DNA of 13,477 bases, taken from positions 1-13,477 of the forward strand of contig CAYGUK010000104.1 in NCBI GenBank assembly GCA_964352985.1, given 5' to 3'. The position numbers and the translations under genes were made by a program. Each line of letters starts with the position of its first letter. Within the stretch, counting starts at the first letter, position 1. Of the stretch, positions 7,288-13,477 are shown piece by piece. The notes beneath the pieces were generated by a model that saw nothing but the letters and a program-made list of their open reading frames with translations, ran no database searches and was not told where the DNA came from. The stretch comes from CAYGUK01 sp964352985 (lineage in GTDB: Bacteria; Pseudomonadota; Gammaproteobacteria; JAHCLG01).

Positions 7288-8264
7288 GCGAACTCCATCG
7301 TTTGTTGAACAGCATCTAAAATTCGTTTTACGCTTGGGATATAATATTTTTCATTTTTAAAATAGGGCATGACTGTATCGTATCCTGTTACTCGCATAAC
7401 GGGTGCTTGTAATTCAGTTAATGCATGCTCTGCGAGATTTGCGGCAATTTCACTACTGACAGAACAAGTTTTTGCTGCTTCTTGTACGATAACGCAACGC
7501 CCAGTTTTGGTGACAGAATTAATAATCGTATCCATATCGATAGGTGAAACAGTAGCAACATCGATAACTTCTGCACTAACACCTTGTGTCGCAAGGTGAT
7601 CAGCAACTTTTAATGTTTCTGTTAAGGATGCGCCCCAGCTAATTAGAGTGAGATCTTGACCTTCACGTAAAACAAAACAAGTATCTAAAGGTAATGCTTC
7701 ACCATTGTTTGGCACATCTTGTTTGACTAATCGATAAATTCTTTTTGGCTCTAAAAAGACAACAGGATCAGGATCTCTAATAGCCGCAAGCAATAATCCA
7801 TAAGCTCTTGCTGGTGAAGAGGGGATAACGACTCTTACGCCAGGGATGTGAGCAAATAACGCTTCCGTACTTTCAGAATGATGTTCAGGTGCGTGAATGC
7901 CGCCACCGAATGGCGCGCGAAAAACTGCCGGGCAACTCAAACGGCCTCGGGTGCGATTTCGAATACGTCCCGCATGATTGATGATTTCATCAAAAGCAGG
8001 ATAAATAAATCCCATAAATTGAAATTCGGCGACAGGTATAACACCTTGCATTGCCATGCCGATGGCGAGTCCTGCAATCATGCTTTCTGCAAGTGGCGTA
8101 TCCATAACACGTTCAGCGCCATATTTCTCAGATAATCCGACAGTAGCGCGGAATACACCACCATTAATTCCAATATCTTCACCTAAGACAACAACATTTT
8201 CATCTTTTTGCATTTCATAATCGAGCGCTTGAGTAACGGCTTCGATGAGTGTAATTTCTGGCAT
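7284..8264 (-). CDS. 2-oxoacid dehydrogenase E1 component, beta subunit
   Basis: The 326-residue beta subunit pairs with E1 alpha in an alpha2beta2 thiamine diphosphate enzyme that decarboxylates the 2-oxoacid and acylates the lipoyl arm of E2. GEDIGINGGVFRAT (28-41) and DTPLAE (55-60, Glu60 being the residue that activates the thiamine ring) are intact. APEHHSESTEALFAH (125-139) carries the active-site histidine. The C-terminal domain ends in RVTGYDTVMPYFKNEKYYIP. Length is normal. GAGG before the ATG lies in the last codons of E1 alpha, with a three-base gap between the genes, indicating coupled translation. Pyruvate and branched-chain E1 beta subunits are hard to separate by eye; the leucine dehydrogenase gene in the same operon favours branched-chain substrates. 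Confidence 0.92.
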   Translation of the reverse strand: MPEITLIEAVTQALDYEMQKDENVVVLGEDIGINGGVFRATVGLSEKYGAERVMDTPLAESMIAGLAIGMAMQGVIPVAEFQFMGFIYPAFDEIINHAGRIRNRTRGRLSCPAVFRAPFGGGIHAPEHHSESTEALFAHIPGVRVVIPSSPARAYGLLLAAIRDPDPVVFLEPKRIYRLVKQDVPNNGEALPLDTCFVLREGQDLTLISWGASLTETLKVADHLATQGVSAEVIDVATVSPIDMDTIINSVTKTGRCVIVQEAAKTCSVSSEIAANLAEHALTELQAPVMRVTGYDTVMPYFKNEKYYIPSVKRILDAVQQTMEFA

Positions 8265-8267
8265 GTA

Positions 8268-9329
8268 TTAATCCTCAATTAAGTCTGCGTATTGATCAGC
8301 ATAGCTATCAGGTAATTCTTGGTAGAGAAAATCGAACATTGCAGTTGCAGGTTGTGGTTCTACTGCTAAATATTGCTCGACTTCGTCAGCCACAAGATCT
8401 GATGCTTCTTTTAGAAGACGTTGTTCTTTTTCATCATCCCAGAGTTTTTGTGTCTTTAAAAATTCACGCATTCTTAAAATGGGTTCTTTAGTCCAAGCTA
8501 ATTCTAAATCTTCTTTTTGAGTATAACGAGTTGCATCATCAGCAGTTGTGTGATCACATAATCGATAAGTAATAGCTTCAATCAAGCTTGGTCCTTTGCC
8601 TGTGCGTGCTTTTTCTAAGGCATTTGCAAATACTTCGCGACAAGCAATGACATCATTACCATCAACTTGATGAGAATCTATTCCTGCAGCGATACCTTTT
8701 TGTGCTAAGGTGGCTGCGCCACATTGAATTTTTCTGGGTACGGAAATGGCCCATTGATTATTGTTAATGACAAAAACAGTTGGTAATTGCCAAGCACCTG
8801 CAACATTGATGGCTTCATAAAAATCACCTTGTGACGTTCCACCATCGCCAATAACGCTTACAGACACTCGAGGTTGTTTGCGTAATTGGAATGCTTTTGC
8901 GATCCCTACTGCATGCAAACATTGCGTTGCAATCGGCACACAAATAGGTAAGTCTTGAGATTGATTTCCAAAATCACTTCCGCGTTCATCACCACCCCAA
9001 TAAAGTAAGATATCGGCGAGTTTGACACCACGCTGAAACATTGCACCATATTCACGGTAAGCCGGGCATAAAACATCGTCTTTTGCCATAGCATGACCCA
9101 GTGCGACACCAATCGCTTCTTGTCCTAAAGGTGAAGCATAGGTGCCTAGTTTACCTGTGCGTTGTAATGCAATTGCTTTGGTATCAAAAGTACGAGTGAT
9201 CACCATCCAACGATATAATTCAATTAATGCTTTGTGATCATTTGCAAATTTTGGTAATTCAGAAATGACTTTTCCATGTTGATCAAGAAAAGCAGTATGA
9301 TTTATTGAAAATTCTGCAACAACAGTCAT
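8268..9329 (-). CDS. 2-oxoacid dehydrogenase E1 component, alpha subunit
   Basis: The 353-residue alpha subunit binds thiamine diphosphate through GDGGTSQGDFYEAINVA (161-177) and the Asn pair near 189-191, the GDG-x(about 27)-NN motif. YREYG (91-95) and the loop DHTTADDATRY (259-269), with its active-site His260, are also present. The loop sequence resembles pyruvate-type enzymes (HTTSDDPTRY) about as much as branched-chain ones (HSTSDDS). An N-terminal extension of about 30 residues before the ALIELYRWM helix is normal for bacterial E1 alpha. AAAGGAG stands six bases before the ATG. The gene begins 10 bases after the leucine dehydrogenase stop. Branched-chain specificity is inferred from that neighbour, not from a diagnostic residue. 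Confidence 0.92.
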   Translation of the reverse strand: MTVVAEFSINHTAFLDQHGKVISELPKFANDHKALIELYRWMVITRTFDTKAIALQRTGKLGTYASPLGQEAIGVALGHAMAKDDVLCPAYREYGAMFQRGVKLADILLYWGGDERGSDFGNQSQDLPICVPIATQCLHAVGIAKAFQLRKQPRVSVSVIGDGGTSQGDFYEAINVAGAWQLPTVFVINNNQWAISVPRKIQCGAATLAQKGIAAGIDSHQVDGNDVIACREVFANALEKARTGKGPSLIEAITYRLCDHTTADDATRYTQKEDLELAWTKEPILRMREFLKTQKLWDDEKEQRLLKEASDLVADEVEQYLAVEPQPATAMFDFLYQELPDSYADQYADLIED

Positions 9330-9339
9330 TTTTTCTCCT

Positions 9340-10437
9340 TTATTTGCCCACTATTTCTTTAGCAATTTCGATAACAATTTCATTTGTTCCACGTTGTTCT
9401 TGTTCGGAACGTTGAAAGATGTCTAACATGCGCGGATAAATTTCACCAATTTTTTCTAATGTTTTTTCTTCTGATTTGCCAAAATAAATTGAAGCAGCAT
9501 GAATTAATCCGCCAGCATTAATAAGGAAATCAGGTGCGTATGAAATGCCTTTTTGTAATAAACGATGAGCAATCTCTGGATGTTCTAATTGATTATTAGC
9601 ACAACCTGCAATGACTTTAGCTTTAATTAGATCAACCGTTTTATCGTTAATAATTCCGCCTAAAGCACAAGGGGCTAAAATATCACATTGTGTTGCAATC
9701 GCATCGTCGAGAGAAATAATATTAGTAGAAAATTCTTCAACGCAACGATTAACCGCAATTTCATTAACATCACAAACTGATAATTTTGCACCACGTTCAT
9801 GTAAAAATTTTGCAAGATAGTAACCGACTTGACCCACACCTTGGATAACAACATGAATGTTTGAAAAATCATCTGTTTTAAAATGATGTTTAACACTTGC
9901 GCGCATGCCTTCTAAAACACCGCGAGCAGTGTAAGGTGCAGGATTACCACTGATTCCACCGGGCTGTGAATGAGAAGCAATGAAAGAAGTTTTACGTGCA
10001 ATAATATTCATGTCTTCTTCAAAAGTACCGGCATCCATTGCAGTAATATAGCGACCACCTAAATCATTAACAAATTCACCAAATGATTCAAAAAAAGCTT
10101 GGTGATCTTCGACGTGTGGTGGTTTTAAAATAACAGCTTTACCACCACCTAATTCTAAACCGCAAATAGCAGCTTTATAACTCATTGCTTGTGCTAAACG
10201 CATCACATCATGTAACGCAGCTTGTGTGCTGGGATATTCTATAAAACGGCATCCACCTAAAGAGGGACCTAGTTTTGTTGAATGAATTGCGATAATAGAT
10301 TTTAAACCGGTTTTATTATCTTCTTTAAAATGTAACTCACCAAATTGGTATTTTTCCGTTAATTTAAAAATATCATTTTCTTGGAATTGATTGCTGCGCG
10401 GCAACATGTCTTGTTCTTCCTTTCTGATTGCGGACAT
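9340..10437 (-). CDS. ldh: Leucine (branched-chain amino acid) dehydrogenase
   Basis: An NAD-dependent Glu/Leu/Phe/Val dehydrogenase that interconverts branched-chain amino acids with their 2-oxoacids and ammonia. Lys88 (SYKAAICGLELGGGK) and Lys100 (GGGK) are the substrate-binding and catalytic lysines, and Asp135 (ITAMDAGT) is the catalytic aspartate position. The Rossmann domain starts IQGVGQVG (198-205), with Asp223 after the second strand favouring NAD. The ending SIYFGKSEEKTLEKI is usual for leucine dehydrogenases. The start at 10437 has AAAGGGG at 10446-10452; a second ATG (Met11, 10407) follows AAAGGAAG and is nearly as good. Typical family members begin near the NDIFKLTEKY segment (about residue 21), so either start leaves a short extension. 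First gene of the operon; its 2-oxoacid product would feed the E1/E2 genes downstream. Confidence 0.9.
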   Translation of the reverse strand: MSAIRKEEQDMLPRSNQFQENDIFKLTEKYQFGELHFKEDNKTGLKSIIAIHSTKLGPSLGGCRFIEYPSTQAALHDVMRLAQAMSYKAAICGLELGGGKAVILKPPHVEDHQAFFESFGEFVNDLGGRYITAMDAGTFEEDMNIIARKTSFIASHSQPGGISGNPAPYTARGVLEGMRASVKHHFKTDDFSNIHVVIQGVGQVGYYLAKFLHERGAKLSVCDVNEIAVNRCVEEFSTNIISLDDAIATQCDILAPCALGGIINDKTVDLIKAKVIAGCANNQLEHPEIAHRLLQKGISYAPDFLINAGGLIHAASIYFGKSEEKTLEKIGEIYPRMLDIFQRSEQEQRGTNEIVIEIAKEIVGK

Positions 10438-10489
10438 AAAAAAAACCCCTTTATTTGAGCATAAATAAGTAGCGCCAGAGTATCAGAAA

Positions 10490-10518
10490 ATACTAAGAAG
10501 TAAAATTTTTTTTGTAGA
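10490..10518 (-). promoter_or_regulatory. Candidate promoter of the leucine dehydrogenase operon
   Basis: On the minus strand TCTACA (10518-10513), a 17-base spacer, and TAGTAT (10495-10490) each match four of six consensus bases. The -10 overlaps an inverted repeat, AGTAT-CAGAAA-ATACT (10479-10494), a place where a repressor could act. Leader length to the ATG would be about 45 bases. In this AT-rich 135-base divergent spacer other matches are possible. Confidence 0.3.
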
Positions 10519-10572
10519 AAAAGCAAAGCGTATAGTTTAAAGTTGCCAATAAAATTTTAAGGTAGGGTTAGC

Positions 10573-11259
10573 ATGAAACGTTTTTTTTCTTGTGCAGCAT
10601 TAGTCATATTTATTTTTTCAACTGTAATTTACGGTGATAATATTAATCCACCCTTAAACCAAGTGACTTTTCGGGTGCAAAGAGAGCAGTGGGCAACAAC
10701 TCAAACTGCAAAAGTAACAGTGCTTGTAAATGCCTTACTAAACAATGTTCAATTAGAAAATATCCATCAACAAATCTTACAAAAATTAAATAATATTGCT
10801 GAGAATAATTGGCATATTACGCGTTTTTATCGTTATCAAGATAATACAGGTTTAGAACGTTTACAAATTTCTGCTGTCGTTCGTTTAAAAAACGATCAGC
10901 TGGCAAACTTACGAGAAAAAGCAGAGAAAATATCTAAACCTGGTGAAAAATTTACAGTGCAAAATATTGAATTCACACCAAGCAATAAAGAGATTCAATT
11001 GGTAAAAGCAGCGTTACGTGAAAAAATCTATCAACAAATTGACGAAGAAATAAACCGCTTAAACAAAGTGTATCCGCAATCTCATTTTGCGATTCACAAT
11101 ATTAATTTTCAATCGAGTGAACCTGTTATGCCAAGAACTAACGGTTTAGTTTTAATGCAACAACAAAAAAATGCTGCGGTAAATTCACTTTCTGTCAGTG
11201 ATAAAATTACCATGATAGCTGATGTAAATGTTGCCTCAATAATGAAAGTAACACAATGA
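10573..11259 (+). CDS. Exported protein, possibly SIMPL (DUF541)-like (228 aa)
   Basis: The N-terminus is a signal peptide: MKRFF, a hydrophobic core, and a likely cleavage around residue 21 (VIYG-DN). There is no lipobox, so the product is probably periplasmic. The mature protein shows alternating beta-rich and helical segments: VTFRVQREQWATTQTAKVTVLV (split here by position 31-52), ITRFYRYQDNTGLERL around 81-96, and a final strand KITMIADVNV. This beta-alpha repetition with an Arg/Tyr-rich middle segment is like SIMPL/DUF541 proteins, but the match is by pattern only. AAGGTAGGG precedes the ATG. The stop overlaps the start of the phosphodiesterase gene (ATGA), so it is the first gene of the ugp-type operon. 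A role linked to phosphodiester uptake is only inferred from position. Confidence 0.75.
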   Translation: MKRFFSCAALVIFIFSTVIYGDNINPPLNQVTFRVQREQWATTQTAKVTVLVNALLNNVQLENIHQQILQKLNNIAENNWHITRFYRYQDNTGLERLQISAVVRLKNDQLANLREKAEKISKPGEKFTVQNIEFTPSNKEIQLVKAALREKIYQQIDEEINRLNKVYPQSHFAIHNINFQSSEPVMPRTNGLVLMQQQKNAAVNSLSVSDKITMIADVNVASIMKVTQ

Positions 11260-11990
11260 AAAAAGAATATCCTTATCCAAAAGTATTTGCCCACCGTGGT
11301 GCAAGTGCCTATGAACCAGAAAATACACTAAGAGCATTTAAAAAATCAGCTGAACTCGGTTGTGATTGGCTTGAATTTGATGTGCAATTGAGTTTCGACA
11401 ATGAAGTAATCGTTTTTCATGATCACACGCTTGAAAGATTAACTAATGGTTGGGGTAATGTTGCCGATTACAGTTATGAAGAAATTTACAATTTAAACGT
11501 TGGTCGAAGTAATAATATTGTTGAAACTAAAATTCCAACTTTAAATGCTACGCTTGAATTATTACGCAACAAAAATATGAAAGCAAACGTCGAATTAAAA
11601 CCACACATAGATGCCATTACTGATACTGTTAAAGCGACACATTCTGTTGTTCAAGAAAAATGGGAAGACTGTGACACCCCTTTATTGTTTTCAAGTTTTT
11701 GTTGGGAGGCATTAGCGGTCATGCGCGAACTTGATCCTAATGCGCATTTAGCTATGTTATTACGACGCTGGCGCCCTGAATGGTTAGAACATGCAGAAAA
11801 ACTCAATGTAACTGCTATTCACTTAAAGGATACTGTTGCAACCAAAAAACATATTAAAGAAATCAAAAAACATGGATTTTATATTGGTGCTTATACAGTT
11901 GATTCGCCTAATCGCGCGAAGGAATTATATCAAATTGGTGTTGATGCCATTTTTAGTAACTGTCCAGATAAAATTTTAGCTGTTTGTTAA
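11256..11990 (+). CDS. ugpQ: Glycerophosphodiester phosphodiesterase, cytoplasmic UgpQ type
   Basis: Hydrolyses glycerophosphodiesters (deacylated phospholipids) to sn-glycerol-3-phosphate and an alcohol. The 244-residue TIM-barrel enzyme has no signal peptide, as expected for UgpQ rather than the periplasmic GlpQ. Catalytic and metal-binding motifs are complete: HRGAS (13-17) with PENT (21-24), Glu40 and Asp42 (WLEFDVQ), HDHTLERLTNG (55-65) with the general acid His55, NVELKPH around 108-114, and the C-terminal AYTVDSPNRAKEL and GVDAIFSNCPD segments. Four-base overlap with the preceding gene and two bases to the ugpB ATG indicate one transcript. The context matches the ugp system, in which imported glycerophosphodiesters are cleaved inside the cell. 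Confidence 0.93.
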   Translation: MKKEYPYPKVFAHRGASAYEPENTLRAFKKSAELGCDWLEFDVQLSFDNEVIVFHDHTLERLTNGWGNVADYSYEEIYNLNVGRSNNIVETKIPTLNATLELLRNKNMKANVELKPHIDAITDTVKATHSVVQEKWEDCDTPLLFSSFCWEALAVMRELDPNAHLAMLLRRWRPEWLEHAEKLNVTAIHLKDTVATKKHIKEIKKHGFYIGAYTVDSPNRAKELYQIGVDAIFSNCPDKILAVC

Positions 11991-11992
11991 AG

Positions 11993-13321
11993 ATGAAAAA
12001 ATTCAGTATTATTTTTTTCATTTTGTTATCTATTATTAATTCTTCGTCAGCTAAAACAACAATCACACTGTGGCATGCTATGTCCGGTCATTTGGGTGTG
12101 GTGTTAAATAATATCGTTCAACAATTTAATAACTCACAAAATAATTATTATCTTGAAGCGGTTTATAAGGGAAATTATTCTACAACTCTGACTTCAACTG
12201 TCGCCGCATTTCGCGCAGGCAAACAACCCGATATGGTACAAGTCTTCGAAGTGGGCACGCAATTAATGATAAAACCAAAAGGGGTTATCTATCCTGTTTA
12301 TGAGTTAATGAAAAAATATGGTGGTGAAGTTAGTTTAGATCAATTTATACCTGCCATTGGCGAGTATTATGCTGATGAACAAAATCATTTATTAGGACTG
12401 CCGTTTAATAGTTCATCACCAGTGTTATATGTGAATGTTGATGAGCTTGCTAAAGCGGGTATAACACCTGAAGATTATCCTAAAACTTGGCCGCAATTAG
12501 CAGAAGTGGCACAACAACTTGTCGATAAAGGAAATGCCTGCGGTTTTACTACCGCGTGGCCAAGTTGGATTCAGCTAGAATCCTTTTCCGCTTGGCATAA
12601 TATTCCATATGCTTCTGACAATAATGGTTTTGCTAGTTTAGATGCAAAATTATTATTTGATAATCCTTTAATAGAAACCCAAATTTCCTCCCTGATGCAA
12701 TGGCAAAAAAATCATTTATTTGTTTATGGTGGTAGAGAAGATAATGCCGAGTCATTATTCACCAGCGGAAAATGCGCCATGATGTTTGAGACTTCGGGGA
12801 TTTTAGGTTCATTAAAAAAATCGGTTTCTTTTAAGCTAGCAGTCTTACCATTACCGTATTGGCCGACTGTAGAAGGCGCCCCTCAAAATACGATTATAGG
12901 TGGTGCGGCGATTTGGGTGTTACAAGACCATGATGATAAAACCTATCAAGCTGTTACGGCATTTTTAGATTTTTTAACAGAACCGCAAATTGAAGCATAT
13001 TGGCAACAACAAACAGGCTATTTACCGGTAACAAAAGCTGCGTTTGAATTATCGCAAAAACAAGGCTTTTATCAGCAAAATCCTGGGGCCATGGTGGCAA
13101 TGCAAGAATTGATGAATAAACCACCGACAGCTTTTTCAAAAGGGATACGTTTAGGTTACATGCCACAAATTCGTAACATCAATAATAATATGTTAGAAGA
13201 AATATTTACCGGACAAATATCAGTTAAAGAAGGATTACAACAAGCGGAGAATAAAGGCAATCGTCTGATTTCGCGTTTTAAAAGAAGTGTGACAAATGCA
13301 GAAACAAAGCGCAATATTTAA
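11993..13321 (+). CDS. ugpB: sn-Glycerol-3-phosphate / glycerophosphodiester ABC transporter, periplasmic binding protein
   Basis: A 442-residue extracytoplasmic binding protein close in layout to enterobacterial UgpB. The signal peptide (about 1-20, ending SSSA) is followed by TLWHAMSG, EAVYKGNYSTTL, FEVGTQLM, LPFNSSSPVLYVN, WIQLESFSAWH, IIGGAAIWVLQ, TGYLPVTKAAFELS and KGIRLGYMPQIRNI, which line the ligand cleft or are family signatures. Length matches the family. The ATG at 11993 is preferred; a TTG three codons upstream (11984) is in frame, but it overlaps the ugpQ stop and neither start has a strong Shine-Dalgarno sequence. The 3' end overlaps the ugpA start by 26 bases in another frame. 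The gene looks intact, in contrast to ugpA. Confidence 0.95.
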   Translation: MKKFSIIFFILLSIINSSSAKTTITLWHAMSGHLGVVLNNIVQQFNNSQNNYYLEAVYKGNYSTTLTSTVAAFRAGKQPDMVQVFEVGTQLMIKPKGVIYPVYELMKKYGGEVSLDQFIPAIGEYYADEQNHLLGLPFNSSSPVLYVNVDELAKAGITPEDYPKTWPQLAEVAQQLVDKGNACGFTTAWPSWIQLESFSAWHNIPYASDNNGFASLDAKLLFDNPLIETQISSLMQWQKNHLFVYGGREDNAESLFTSGKCAMMFETSGILGSLKKSVSFKLAVLPLPYWPTVEGAPQNTIIGGAAIWVLQDHDDKTYQAVTAFLDFLTEPQIEAYWQQQTGYLPVTKAAFELSQKQGFYQQNPGAMVAMQELMNKPPTAFSKGIRLGYMPQIRNINNNMLEEIFTGQISVKEGLQQAENKGNRLISRFKRSVTNAETKRNI

Positions 13322-13477
13322 TAATAAATTATTACCATATATTTTACTTTTACCACAGGTAATCGTGACTTTAATATTTTTTATCTTGCCTGGTATAAAT
13401 GCTTTGCGGCTTTCATTTTATCGGGGTGATGAATTTGGACTATGAAATCAGTTTGGTTGGTTGGAATAGTTTATTGA
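13296..13477 (+). pseudogene. ugpA: Start of ABC transporter permease UgpA; frame interrupted at codon 50 (partial)
   Basis: From the ATG at 13296 the translation begins MQKQSAIFNNKLLPYILLL, then PQVIVTLIFFILPGINALRL and SFYRGDEFGL. This matches the UgpA N-terminus and its first membrane segment (about 13-33). A TGA follows at 13443-13445. Past it the same frame reads NQFGWLE, a TAG at 13467-13469, then FI, which still resembles the family's QFVGLDNF stretch. Another frame reads YEISLVGWNSLL to the window edge without a stop and also looks permease-like. So either two nonsense codons or one frameshift breaks the gene. A TTGG triple repeat (13453-13464) nearby could slip. A sequencing error is a real alternative. 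The rest, and any ugpE or ugpC, lie outside. Confidence 0.65.

Noticed and set aside
11984..11992. TTG start for ugpB three codons upstream
   Set aside because: It overlaps the ugpQ stop and has no better ribosome binding site than the ATG, which gives a standard signal peptide.

Overview
The window reads as chromosomal sequence from a low-GC gammaproteobacterium. Mfd, the UgpB protein and the start of UgpA resemble the enterobacterial versions in layout and motifs. A leucine dehydrogenase gene beside branched-chain 2-oxoacid dehydrogenase genes, in an AT-rich genome carrying a LuxR-type regulator, suggests the Legionella/Coxiella side of the class (Legionellales). That placement is an inference from gene content, not from a marker gene. 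No RNA genes, CRISPR array, insertion sequence or phage genes were seen.

Layout. Positions 1-2563 (minus) hold the first 854 codons of mfd, the transcription-repair coupling factor, which runs off the left edge. Diverging from it (plus) are a single-pass membrane protein of unknown function and an NAD-type short-chain dehydrogenase of the HSD17B10 / 3-hydroxyacyl-CoA dehydrogenase type 2 group. A very AT-rich LuxR-type regulator (minus) abuts the dehydrogenase with no base between the two stop codons. A 236-base AT-rich spacer with a duplicated 16-base motif follows, then a small lipoprotein gene (minus).

Positions 6124-10437 (minus) form a tight four-gene operon, transcribed as leucine dehydrogenase, E1 alpha, E1 beta, E2. 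Together these would deaminate branched-chain amino acids and convert the 2-oxoacids to branched acyl-CoAs. E3 (lipoamide dehydrogenase) is not in the operon. The HSD10-like enzyme 2 kb away could act later in isoleucine or fatty-acid breakdown, although it is separately transcribed.

From 10573 to the right edge (plus) there is a second operon: an exported protein possibly of the SIMPL type, a cytoplasmic glycerophosphodiester phosphodiesterase (UgpQ-like), the periplasmic glycerol-3-phosphate / glycerophosphodiester binding protein UgpB, and the beginning of the permease gene ugpA. The ugpA frame meets a stop at codon 50 while permease-like sequence seems to continue, so the transporter may be broken, or the sequence may contain an error there.

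Most of the window is ordinary housekeeping and metabolic DNA, and I do not see a convincing undescribed system. The points most worth checking are the ugpA break, the AT-rich LuxR/lipoprotein patch with its repeated motif, and the E2 subunit that has Thr where the acyltransferase motif normally has Asp.
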